64,000 nucleotides of DNA from positions 126,811-190,810 of the forward strand of contig JAJCYV010000027.1 in assembly GCA_029262695.1 (NCBI GenBank), in the 5' to 3' direction. The notes under the pieces are model-generated. The model was not told the origin of the DNA. It saw only the letters and a program-made list of their open reading frames with translations, and ran no database searches. This document shows, one piece after another, positions 7,265 through 15,415 of the stretch. Source of the stretch: Chloroflexota bacterium. Lineage in GTDB: Bacteria; Chloroflexota; Dehalococcoidia; SM23-28-2; RBG-16-64-32. How positions within the stretch are numbered: the stretch's first letter is position 1; every line of letters begins with the position of its first letter. The position numbers and the translations under genes are program-made.

Positions 7265-9117
7265 TGGCGGCGTACGAAGCGCTGCGCGAGGCTGCCGATG
7301 CGGCGTGGGCGCCGTTCGAGAAGCCTTCGAGGACGCTTATCCGGGTGAACCTGGGGACGTGCTCGCTGGTTGTGGGCGCACAGGAGACGCTGGACGCGCT
7401 CCGGGCGTCCGTGCAGGCGGGTGAGCTGGAGGCCGACGTGATGGCGACCGGCTGCAGCGGTCTTTGCCACGCTGAGCCGTTGGTGGAGGTCACGCAGCCG
7501 GGCGGCCCGTCTGTGCTCTACGGGCAGTTGACGGCGGACCGGGTGCCGGCGCTGGTGGAGCGGATCGCCTCTCGGGTGCTGGCGCACGAGATGGCGCTGG
7601 CGGTGGCTGCGGACGAGCCGATGGGCGACGTGCCGCCGCTGGGATCGCTGCCGTTCATGCGCGGGCAGGTGCGGCGGCTGATGGCCAACTGCGGCGTGAC
7701 CGACCCGCTGGAGATCGACCACTACCTGGCGCGGGGTGGATATGAGGGGTTGAATAAGGCGCTGCGCATGGAGCCGGAGCAGGTGGTGGCCGAGATGCTG
7801 GAATCGGGCCTCTGGGGCCGCGGCGGAGCGGGCTTCCCGACCGGCCGCAAGTGGGAGTTTCTGCGGACTTCGGAGCGCCACCCGAAGTACATCATCTGCA
7901 ACGCCGACGAGGGGGACCCGGGCGCGTTCGTGAACCGCAACATCATGGAGAGCGACCCGCACCTGTTGCTGGAGGGCGTGATCATCGGCGGCTTTGCGAG
8001 CGATGCCGACCGTGCGTTCATCTACATCCGCGACGAGTACCCCGTGCCGGTGGTACGCATGGAGAAGGCGATCGAGGACGCGTACGCGAAGGGGCTGGCG
8101 GGCAAGGATATCCTGGGCAGCGGCTTCGACTTCGAGGTGGAGGTTGTGCGCGGGGCGGGCAGCTACGTCTGCGGGGACGAGACGGGGCTCCTCAGCTCGC
8201 TCGAAGACCGGCGCGGGATGCCGAAGCTCAAGCCTCCGTTTCCGGCTGAGTCGGGGGCGTTGGGGCAGCCCTCTAACATCAACAACGTCGAGTCCTACGC
8301 GAACGCGTCGCTGATCCTGCGCCACGGCAGCGCCTGGTGGGCGTCCGCTGGCACGGAGGAGAACCGGGGAACGAAGATGTTCTCGCTTTCGGGCAAGGTG
8401 GAGCGCGTGGGCGTCCTGGAGGTGCCGTTGGGGACGCTGACGCGGCAGGTGGTGGTGGAGATGGGTGGCGGTGTGCCGGAGGGGCGGACGCTGAAGGCGG
8501 TGCAGTCCGGCGGGCCGCTATCGGGCGTCTTGCCGGGGAGCGACGTCGACATACCGCTTGAGCCGGGCCCGTACCGGGAGCGGGGGACGCTCCTGGGCGC
8601 CGGTGGCCTGGTGCTCCTCGACGACAGCGACTGCATCGTCGATCTCTGCATCTACTTCCAGTGGTTCGCCGAGGACGAGTCCTGCGGGCGCTGCACGACG
8701 TGCTTCGCGGGGACGCGGCGGGCGCTGGAGATCCTGAAGCGCATCGCCAGCGGCCGCGGCCGCGAGGCAGACCTTGAGTTGCTGAAGCTGCTGGGGCGGA
8801 TCGCTGCGAACGCGAACTGCTTCCACGGCCAGGGCGCGCCGACGGTGATCGCTTCGACGTTCCGCTACTTTGAGGACGAGCTGATGGAGCACGTGAGGCA
8901 CAAGCGCTGCCCGGCAAAGCGCTGCGCCGGGCTCGTGCGGTACGAGGTGCTGCACCAGTCGGAACGGTTGGCTGAGGCGGCGGCGATCTGCCCGGTGGGG
9001 GCGGTGGTGGAGGAAGGCGGGGCGTACCGCATCGACCAGGAGAGCTGCGTAAAGTGCGACGCTTGCCGGGAGCAGGCGCCGTACGCGATCGGCCTGGTGG
9101 ACGAGTTCGGCGTCTAG
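7264..9117 (+). CDS. NuoF-like FMN/[4Fe-4S] subunit with extra ferredoxin domains (HydB/HndC type)
   Basis: A 617-residue flavoprotein that should bind NAD(H) and FMN. Order of parts: a thioredoxin-like [2Fe-2S]-type domain (about residues 20-110, with cysteines at GTCSLV and GCSGLCHAEP); the NuoF core with GRGGAGFPTGRKW and NADEGDPGAF (about 175-210) and an SLBB region; the [4Fe-4S] site CGRCTTCFAGTRR with a distal NCFHGQGAP; and a C-terminal ferredoxin-like tail with RCPAKRCAG, AICPVGAV and CVKCDACREQAP. This layout is that of hydrogenase or formate-dehydrogenase diaphorase subunits rather than Complex I NuoF. The catalytic large subunit is missing nearby, so the partner is unknown. Confidence 0.9.
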   Translation: MAAYEALREAADAAWAPFEKPSRTLIRVNLGTCSLVVGAQETLDALRASVQAGELEADVMATGCSGLCHAEPLVEVTQPGGPSVLYGQLTADRVPALVERIASRVLAHEMALAVAADEPMGDVPPLGSLPFMRGQVRRLMANCGVTDPLEIDHYLARGGYEGLNKALRMEPEQVVAEMLESGLWGRGGAGFPTGRKWEFLRTSERHPKYIICNADEGDPGAFVNRNIMESDPHLLLEGVIIGGFASDADRAFIYIRDEYPVPVVRMEKAIEDAYAKGLAGKDILGSGFDFEVEVVRGAGSYVCGDETGLLSSLEDRRGMPKLKPPFPAESGALGQPSNINNVESYANASLILRHGSAWWASAGTEENRGTKMFSLSGKVERVGVLEVPLGTLTRQVVVEMGGGVPEGRTLKAVQSGGPLSGVLPGSDVDIPLEPGPYRERGTLLGAGGLVLLDDSDCIVDLCIYFQWFAEDESCGRCTTCFAGTRRALEILKRIASGRGREADLELLKLLGRIAANANCFHGQGAPTVIASTFRYFEDELMEHVRHKRCPAKRCAGLVRYEVLHQSERLAEAAAICPVGAVVEEGGAYRIDQESCVKCDACREQAPYAIGLVDEFGV

Positions 9118-9184
9118 CGCGGCCAGCGTGAGGAATTCGTGAAGGTGGGGACAGATTGTACCTGCTGAGTGGACAGCCGGCGGC

Positions 9185-9212
9185 TTGACTTCTCATCTGA
9201 TTCTCATATAAT
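9185..9212 (+). promoter_or_regulatory. Strong sigma-70-type promoter upstream of the PAS-LuxR gene
   Basis: TTGACT (9185-9190), 16-bp spacer, perfect TATAAT (9207-9212). A start near 9219 gives a leader of about 100 nt before the GTG at 9322. Confidence 0.75.
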
Positions 9213-9321
9213 CCGGGCCACAAGAGGGGGCATATTGTAAGGGGCGCGCGAAGCCTTCGCGGAGGTGAGGGCGTGGACTCTCGTCGTCCTGGCACCTCTC
9301 CCTCGGAAAGGTCGTGGGTGA

Positions 9322-11823
9322 GTGGCAATCGAGGACGCGGACGCCAGGCCGGCCAGTGAGGTCGGCGGGCACGAGCACGATTCAAGCGATGCGCTGCGCA
9401 TCATTCGCGCGGCCATGGACGAGTCGTTTGCAGGAGTCCTGCTCACGGACACGACCGGCCTAATCGAGTACGTGAACTCGAGCTTCGAAGAGCTGACGGG
9501 GCGCCGCGCCTGCGACGTGGTTGGCCGCTCCGCGAGTATCCTGAGCACCGACGAGGACCTCGGCCAGGAGATCGGGGCGGCGCTGAGAGCTGACGGCCAG
9601 TGGCGCGGCGAGATCAAGAGCAAGCGCCCGGACGGCGAAGAGTACTGGATGCTGGCGTCGATCCAGCCGCTGCGCTCTGATGACGGCGAGATCAGGCACT
9701 ACATCGGCGTCAATATCGACATTACGGAGCGAGTGAGGGTGGAGGAGGAGCTGGCGGAGAGCGAGGCGTACTGGCGGGCGCTTGTGGAGAACGCGCCCGA
9801 CCTCATCGTCGTGGTCGATGAAGACGGTGTGGTTTCGCGCCTTAACCGGGCGCCCCCGGGCTCCACGATGGAGGACGCCGTGGGTCGCCTGGTCTACGAC
9901 TTCGTACTTCCCGAATCCCGTGAGGCCTGGCGCAAGGGCCTGGCGGAGGTCTTCGCAACGGGCCGGTACGTCGAGTTCGAGGTGACAGCGAGTGACGTGC
10001 GGGGCAGAGCGAGGTGGTACGCGGTCATGCTGGGCGCTGTCCGAGACGGCGACTCTGTCGTGGCTGCGGTCGCCAGCATGCGGGACGTGACGAGGCGCAA
10101 GCAGGCCGAAGACGACCTCAAGGACCGCGAAGCCCACTGGCGGGCGCTGGTGGAGAACGCGAGCGACCTGATCGCCGAAGTCGACGGGGACGGAGTGATC
10201 GGCCGGCTCAACCGGGACCCGGTGGGAAGCACGATAGAGGCCGTGGTAGGCAAGACGGTGTACGATTTTGCTCTACCGGAATCTCAGGCCGTCTGGCGCG
10301 AGGCGCTGGCGAAGGCCTTCACGGAGGGCGAGCGTGTCGACTTCGAAGCGCTGGCGGCCGATGGCCATGGCCAGATTGGGTGGTATGCGACTTCGATCGC
10401 GCCGGTCTGCGGGGATGGTGGCGTGGTGGCGGCAATCGTCAGTGAGCGTGACATAACGGTGCTCAAGGAGGCTGAGGAACGAATGCGGGCGATCGCCACG
10501 GCGGTGTCCGATGTGATCATCGTGGTGGACGGGGACGGCGTTTTCCTTGAGGTGCTGGCGCCGACGATGAAGGAGGGGTTGCTGGTTCTTCCTCCTGATG
10601 ACCTACGAGGAAGGCGTATCCAGGAGTTCTTGCGGCCCGACCAGGCGGAACTGTCGCTCGCGTTCGTGCGGGAGACGGTCTCCAGCGGCAAGGCGAGGGA
10701 AGCCGAGGCTCTGATTGAACTGCCTCAAGGACCGATGTGGCTGTCTGCCCGGTCGGCGCCGCTGAGCCTGGGGGACGGGAGTGTCGTGGCCGTGATTCAC
10801 GTCGCCGACGTAACAGAGCGCAAACGAGCGGAGCTCGAAAAGCAGGAAGCCGAGACTCGAATGAGGGTGCAGTTCAACGGCATTCCCGTTCCGGTCTATG
10901 TGTGGCGTAAATGCGGAGACGGTGACTTCGAGCTGGTGGATTTCAACGATGCAGCCGCGCGAGTCACGCGTGGGGAGGTCCTGAAGATGTCTGGTGTCAA
11001 GGCCAGTCAGCTGTACGCCGACGAGCCGGAAATCATCGACGAACTGTCAAGGTGTGTTTCTGAGCAGACGCCCATCAACCGCAAGATGTGGTACCAGTTG
11101 CGGGCCACGGGTGAGTCCAGATACCTCGACGTCACCTACGCGTACGCCGAGCCAGATCTCGTGCTCGTACACGCGGCCGACATCACGGAGCGCAAGGAGG
11201 CAGAGGAGCGGCTGAGGGCGATCGCCACGGCGGTACCGGACGTGATTACGGTCCTGGACGAAGACGGGCGCGTTCTCGAGGTGCTGAGGTCGGCGGAGAA
11301 GGCCCCGCTGTTCGTGGCCGAAGGCGTCGATGCGCGCGGCACCCTTGTGGCGGACTACTTACCCGAAGCAGACGCCAAGCGCGCATTGGCGTTCATCAAG
11401 CGGACGATTGAGACGGGCGAAGTGCAGGAGTCGCTGGAAGACCTAAAGTTGCCCGGGAGGGAGGTGTGGGTCGCGGCGCGAGCGGCCCCGCTGACGCCAG
11501 CCGATGGGACGCAGGCGGTCGTTATGCACTTGCTGGATGTAACGGAGCGCCGGCGCATGGAGGCAGAGCTCCAGCGCCTGCGTGAGGAGACCGAGGCACG
11601 AGCAGAGGAGGGGGTGAAGCGCGCGGCTGAGTACGGGTTGACGTTCCGCGAGATATCGGTGCTGAGCCTGATCTCCCGGGGCAAGTCCGACAAGGAGATC
11701 GCTGTCTTGCTGGGGCTGAGCCCGTTCACGGTGAACAAGCACTCGTCGAACCTCGTGCACAAGATGGGCGCGCGGTCGCGCTCGCAGGCGGCGGCGAGGG
11801 CAGTGCGCGAGGGCATCATCTAG
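9322..11823 (+). CDS. Multi-PAS sensor with C-terminal LuxR-type HTH
   Basis: An 833-residue cytoplasmic one-component regulator. Six PAS/PAC units follow each other (roughly residues 27-150, 150-265, 265-385, 385-510, 510-630 and 630-755), each ending in a D(I/V)TER-like linker, then a coiled linker and a LuxR helix-turn-helix (about 768-833; LTFREISVLSLISRGKSDKE and TVNKHSSNLVHKMG). PAS2 and PAS3 are near copies (both contain YWRALVENA- or HWRALVENA-like starts and VYDF.LPES), and PAS4 and PAS6 likewise share RAIATAV.DVI, so the gene grew by internal duplication. No membrane segment, kinase or receiver is seen, so ligand or redox sensing probably acts directly on DNA binding. The GTG start has only a weak ribosome site; the strong promoter at 9185 supports expression from here. 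Confidence 0.88.
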   Translation: MAIEDADARPASEVGGHEHDSSDALRIIRAAMDESFAGVLLTDTTGLIEYVNSSFEELTGRRACDVVGRSASILSTDEDLGQEIGAALRADGQWRGEIKSKRPDGEEYWMLASIQPLRSDDGEIRHYIGVNIDITERVRVEEELAESEAYWRALVENAPDLIVVVDEDGVVSRLNRAPPGSTMEDAVGRLVYDFVLPESREAWRKGLAEVFATGRYVEFEVTASDVRGRARWYAVMLGAVRDGDSVVAAVASMRDVTRRKQAEDDLKDREAHWRALVENASDLIAEVDGDGVIGRLNRDPVGSTIEAVVGKTVYDFALPESQAVWREALAKAFTEGERVDFEALAADGHGQIGWYATSIAPVCGDGGVVAAIVSERDITVLKEAEERMRAIATAVSDVIIVVDGDGVFLEVLAPTMKEGLLVLPPDDLRGRRIQEFLRPDQAELSLAFVRETVSSGKAREAEALIELPQGPMWLSARSAPLSLGDGSVVAVIHVADVTERKRAELEKQEAETRMRVQFNGIPVPVYVWRKCGDGDFELVDFNDAAARVTRGEVLKMSGVKASQLYADEPEIIDELSRCVSEQTPINRKMWYQLRATGESRYLDVTYAYAEPDLVLVHAADITERKEAEERLRAIATAVPDVITVLDEDGRVLEVLRSAEKAPLFVAEGVDARGTLVADYLPEADAKRALAFIKRTIETGEVQESLEDLKLPGREVWVAARAAPLTPADGTQAVVMHLLDVTERRRMEAELQRLREETEARAEEGVKRAAEYGLTFREISVLSLISRGKSDKEIAVLLGLSPFTVNKHSSNLVHKMGARSRSQAAARAVREGII

Positions 11824-11940
11824 GGCCGGTAACGAAAAATCGGTATTGACCCCGGGGGGTTCGTGAATCAGCATGGGGGCGTAGGTAATAGCGCCCTTGT
11901 CAGCCTGTTTGAATGGATCTCAAGGCGCACCTCTCTTGGA

Positions 11941-11982
11941 TAGCCTGGAGCGAGCGAAGCGCCCGCCCCAGGCTATTTCTTT
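11941..11982 (+). terminator. Hairpin 1, likely terminator of the PAS-LuxR gene
   Basis: TAGCCTGGAGCG (11941-11952) pairs with CGCCCCAGGCTA (11964-11975) with one mismatch, followed by TTTCTTT (11976-11982). This is the layout of a rho-independent terminator about 120 bases after the stop codon. Confidence 0.55.
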
Positions 11983-12099
11983 CGGCGCGGAGCGGCGCTG
12001 ACCCACACGGCCGCCTGCGTCCAACTCACGACGATTGCACGAATCAGTCTTGTGATAGAGCTTCCCGCGCAAGAGGTCGGGGCGGCCGTTCTGGCGCGA

Positions 12100-12149
12100 G
12101 GTTGCGCTGGCAGGTGGCGGCGCGAGCGGTGCGTGAGGTTATTACTTAG
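12100..12149 (+). pseudogene. Decayed copy of the LuxR-type HTH 3' end
   Basis: Fifty bases ending in TAG align without gaps to the 3' end of the PAS-LuxR gene (11774-11823), about four positions in five being identical. The encoded tail is QVAARAVREVIT against QAAARAVREGII. No start or upstream HTH remains, so this is a remnant left by duplication and deletion. Confidence 0.6.
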
Positions 12150-12291
12150 CGCTGTTATGTATTATGCGGCTCTGCTACCTATAAATCAGTATTGACGAGC
12201 GTCCGGTGCTGGGGTAAACATGCGTGTTGTAGGCCTTAACGCCCCTGGAGGGCCGGTTCGGCGGAGAATCGAAGGCCGCACCTCTCTTGAA

Positions 12292-12326
12292 TAGCCCGGA
12301 GCGAGCGGAGCGCCCGCTCCGGGCTA
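12292..12326. other. Hairpin 2, perfect 12-bp inverted repeat
   Basis: TAGCCCGGAGCG (12292-12303) and CGCTCCGGGCTA (12315-12326) are exact complements with an 11-nt loop. It is the counterpart of hairpin 1; the fifth and sixth stem pairs differ in a way that keeps pairing (CCTGG/CCAGG against CCCGG/CCGGG). No T-run follows. Confidence 0.6.
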
Positions 12327-12386
12327 TCGCTCTGGGGCAGGAGTTGCTTATCCACACGGCCGCCCGGGTGGTGACATAACATCATG

Positions 12387-12414
12387 TCTTGCAGCTGCGG
12401 CGGGCGGCTATAAT
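12387..12414 (+). promoter_or_regulatory. Promoter of mutS
   Basis: A perfect TATAAT at 12409-12414 lies 35 bases before the mutS GTG. The -35 is weak (TCTTGC at 12387-12392 with a 16-bp spacer). Confidence 0.5.
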
Positions 12415-12449
12415 GCCGCCACAACGCTAGCCTGGGAGCCGCCCTTTCC

Positions 12450-15047
12450 GTGACCACGCCGCTGCGCCGCCAGTACCTGGAGATCAAGCGCCGCTATCCG
12501 CACGCGCTGCTCTTCTTCAGGCTGGGCGATTTCTACGAGACGTTTGACGAGGATGCCGAGACGGTGGCGCGGGAGCTGGAGATTACGCTGACGTCGCGGC
12601 CGATGAGCAAGGGCGAGCGCGTGCCGCTGGCGGGGATCCCGCACCACGCGCTGGACTCCTACCTGGGCAAGCTGATCGCCCGCGGCTACAAGGTGGCGGT
12701 CTGCGAGCAGGTTGAGGCGCCGGCGAAGGGGAAGAAGCTGGTCGACCGGCGCGTCGTGCGGGTGGTGACTCCGGGAACGCTGGTGGAGGACAACCTGCTG
12801 GAGAGCGCGGCCAACAACTACCTGGCCGCGCTGGCCGCGGCGGACGGGCGCTGGGGCCTGGCCTATGCGGACGTCTCGACGGGTGAATTCACGTGTCTTG
12901 AGGGGGACGAGGGCGAGGTGGCGGCGGAGCTGGGGCGGCTGGGGCCGGCGGAGACGTTGCTGCCGCAGGGCGCCGCGCCGCCGGCCGCTCTCACGGGCAC
13001 GCTGACGCCGCTGGCGGCGGCCTCGTTCGCGCATAAGGCGGCCGAGGCGGAGCTGCTCGGGCAGTTCGCTGCGGCCTCGCTGGAGGCGCTGGGCCTGGCG
13101 GGGAGGCGGCTCGCCGCGAGCGCTGCCGGTGCGCTGATCGGTTACCTGCGGGAGAACCAACCGGCGGTGCTGGGCCACGTGTCGCGCATCGCCCCGCAGC
13201 GGCCCGGGCGCTTCCTGTCGCTCGACGCCAGCACTGTCCGGAACCTGGAGATCTTCGAGCCGTTGCGGCCGGGGGCTGAGGGCGCCGGCCGCGCGCCGGG
13301 CGCGGGGCGTGAGGGGACGCTGCTGGCGGTGCTGGACCTGACGAAGACGCCGATGGGGGCGCGGCTGCTGCGGCGCTGGCTGGGCCAGCCGCTGCTGGAC
13401 CCGGATGAGATTGGGGAGCGGCAGGACGCCGTGGCGTTCTTCGCGGGCTCGGCCGTGCGGCGAGGGCGGACGGCGGAGGTGCTGGTGCGGACAGGCGACC
13501 TGGAGCGCACGTTCACGCGGGTGTCGTCTGCCGCTGCCGCTGCGCCTGTGGCGACGACGCCGCGCGACCTCGTATCGCTGAGGCGCGGCCTGGAGTCGTT
13601 GCCGGCGCTGCGGGAGTTGATCGCCGAAGACGGCGGCGAGGTGGCGGGACGTCTCCTGGCGGAGCTGCACACCTGCGGCGAGACGGCGGCGCTGCTGGCG
13701 GCGGCGATCGCGGACGATCCCTCGCCGGGGGCGGTGATCAGGACGGGCTTTTCGGACGAGCTGGACGGCCTGCGAGGAGCGGCGCGGGAGACGCGGCAGT
13801 ACGTGGCGGAGCTGGAGGGCCGGGAGCGGGAGCGGACGGGGATCAAGTCGCTGAAGGTCGGCTACAACAGGGTGTTCGGGTACTACATCGAGGTGCCGAA
13901 GGCGCGCGCCGGGGACGTTCCGGCGGAGTGGCAGCGCAAGCAGACGCTGGTGGGCGGTGAGCGCTACACGACGGAGGAGTTGCGCGGCCACGAGTACAGG
14001 GCGCTTTCGGCAAGGGAGCGCGAGGAGGAGACGGAGGCGCAGCTCCTGCGCGGCGTGTGCAGCCAGGTGGCGGCCGCTGGTGCGCGCATCCTTGAGGCGG
14101 CGGGAGCGGCGGCGCTGGCCGATGTTTTCCGGGCGCTGGCGGAGGCGGCCTCGCGCTACGGCTACGTGCGTCCGGTTGTCGACGACAGCGACGTGATCGC
14201 GGTGCGGGACGGCCGCCACCCGGTGGTTGAGCGTCTGGTGGCGGAGTCGACGTTTGTGCCCAACGACACGGAGCTCTCGTGCTCGGACGCGCAGGTGATT
14301 GTGCTAACGGGGCCGAACATGGCGGGGAAGTCGACGTACCTGCGGCAGGTGGCGCTGATCGCGCTGATGGCGCAGGCCGGTTCGTTCGTGCCGGCGGCGG
14401 AGGCGCGGATCGGCGTCGTCGACCGTATCGCCAGCCGGGTCGGCGCGCTGGACGACATCGCGGCCGGGCATTCAACGTTCATGGTCGAGATGCTGGAGAC
14501 GGCGGCGATGCTGAACGGCTCGACGGCGCGCTCGTTGCTTGTCTTCGACGAGGTCGGGCGCGGTACGAGCACGTACGACGGGATGGCGATCGCCCGGGCG
14601 GTGGTCGAGTTCATCCACAACCGCCCGGACGGGGCCTCGCGCACGCTCTTCGCCACGCACTACCACGAGCTGACGGAGGTGGCGGCGTCGCTGCCGCGCG
14701 TGCGCAACTTTTCGGTGGCGGTGGCGGAAGAGGGCGGCGAGGTGGTCTTCCTGCACCGCATCCTGCCGGGCGGGGCCGACCGCTCGTACGGCGTGCACGT
14801 AGCCCGGCTGGCGGGGCTGCCGCGGCCGGTGGTGCAGCGCGCTGAGGAGTTGCTGGCGGCGCTGGAGAACGGTGCCGGTGAGAAGGAGGCCGCGCGGCCG
14901 GGGGCGCCTCAGCTGGCGCTGTTCGCGGGGGCGGACGAGGGTCTGCGCGAGGATCTGGCGGCGCTGGAGCCGGATGGGATGACGCCGCTGGAGGCGCTGC
15001 GCGTGCTGTACGACCTGGCGGAGAGAGCGCGGGGACCTAGAACCTAG
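12450..15047 (+). CDS. mutS: DNA mismatch repair ATPase MutS
   Basis: An 865-residue MutS, which binds mispairs and small loops and recruits MutL. The N-terminal mismatch-binding domain holds the phenylalanine-wedge motif in FFRLGDFYETF (about residues 25-35). The connector, core and clamp follow. The ATPase has Walker A GPNMAGKST (about 617-626), Walker B LLVFDEVGRGTSTYDG (about 695-710) and the switch histidine region TLFATHYHEL. The C-terminal tail is short. GTG start at 12450; the perfect -10 box upstream supports it. The last four codons and the TAG stop are part of an AGAACC repeat array, so the very C terminus (GPRT) may be repeat-derived. mutL follows after a 370-bp spacer on the same strand. 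Confidence 0.97.
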   Translation: MTTPLRRQYLEIKRRYPHALLFFRLGDFYETFDEDAETVARELEITLTSRPMSKGERVPLAGIPHHALDSYLGKLIARGYKVAVCEQVEAPAKGKKLVDRRVVRVVTPGTLVEDNLLESAANNYLAALAAADGRWGLAYADVSTGEFTCLEGDEGEVAAELGRLGPAETLLPQGAAPPAALTGTLTPLAAASFAHKAAEAELLGQFAAASLEALGLAGRRLAASAAGALIGYLRENQPAVLGHVSRIAPQRPGRFLSLDASTVRNLEIFEPLRPGAEGAGRAPGAGREGTLLAVLDLTKTPMGARLLRRWLGQPLLDPDEIGERQDAVAFFAGSAVRRGRTAEVLVRTGDLERTFTRVSSAAAAAPVATTPRDLVSLRRGLESLPALRELIAEDGGEVAGRLLAELHTCGETAALLAAAIADDPSPGAVIRTGFSDELDGLRGAARETRQYVAELEGRERERTGIKSLKVGYNRVFGYYIEVPKARAGDVPAEWQRKQTLVGGERYTTEELRGHEYRALSAREREEETEAQLLRGVCSQVAAAGARILEAAGAAALADVFRALAEAASRYGYVRPVVDDSDVIAVRDGRHPVVERLVAESTFVPNDTELSCSDAQVIVLTGPNMAGKSTYLRQVALIALMAQAGSFVPAAEARIGVVDRIASRVGALDDIAAGHSTFMVEMLETAAMLNGSTARSLLVFDEVGRGTSTYDGMAIARAVVEFIHNRPDGASRTLFATHYHELTEVAASLPRVRNFSVAVAEEGGEVVFLHRILPGGADRSYGVHVARLAGLPRPVVQRAEELLAALENGAGEKEAARPGAPQLALFAGADEGLREDLAALEPDGMTPLEALRVLYDLAERARGPRT

Positions 15048-15111
15048 AACCGTAGAACCTAGAACCGTAGAACCTAGAACCGTAGAACCGCAGAACCTAG
15101 AGCCGCAGAAT
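15040..15111 (+). repeat. AGAACCGT/AGAACCT tandem array overlapping the mutS stop
   Basis: About nine units of AGAACCT/AGAACCGT run from the mutS stop codon (TAG at 15045-15047 is inside CTAGAACC-type sequence) to AGAGCCGCAG. It is the same family as 3729-3811. The rest of the mutS-mutL spacer (15112-15415) shows no convincing gene; a TAGAAT box at 15388-15393 may serve mutL. Confidence 0.85.
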
Positions 15112-15415
15112 CGGATCTGAGTTCGGGCGCGGGCTAGACGGCGCATCTCTGTGGGGCGAGGGTTTGCAGTACTGATCTAACCATCACCCATGGAGGGCAG
15201 GAGATCGCAGCAGGATATCGCTCTTGACCTACGAGGGTCGGCTGCCGATCGCCGCGGCGGGTCTCGTCGAAATGACCCGGCTACAGGGTTGAGAACCCCC
15301 ATCCCCCGTTTGCCATTTCTCAATCTGCTCGCCGTCCCTTCCACAAAGTGGCGCCGCTTTGGCCTTTGGGATAGCGGCGGCGGCCGCTAGAATCGGCGCG
15401 AGGTAGTCTGACCAG

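Larger units (their letters stand above)
11770..12369 (+). repeat. Diverged tandem duplication (period about 325-350 bp) downstream of the LuxR gene
   Basis: Segment A (about 11770-12010) and segment B (about 12096-12360) match in order: the last 50 bases of the LuxR gene against 12100-12149; AAATCGGTATTGAC (11837-11850) against AAATCAGTATTGAC (12183-12196); GGCGCACCTCTCTTGGA before hairpin 1 against GGCCGCACCTCTCTTGAA before hairpin 2; the hairpins themselves; and CACACGGCCGCC (12004 and 12353). The offset grows from 326 to about 350 through small indels. This accounts for most of the gap between the LuxR gene and mutS. Confidence 0.75.

Noticed and set aside
11913-12149. 78-codon frame in the duplicated segment read as a complete gene
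   Set aside because: It passes through hairpin 1 and only its last dozen residues resemble the LuxR tail; better explained as a decayed duplicate.
15190-15390. Small plus-strand open frame in the mutS-mutL spacer
   Set aside because: No ribosome site, no family resemblance and Arg/Gly-rich composition; it ends in the mutL promoter region.
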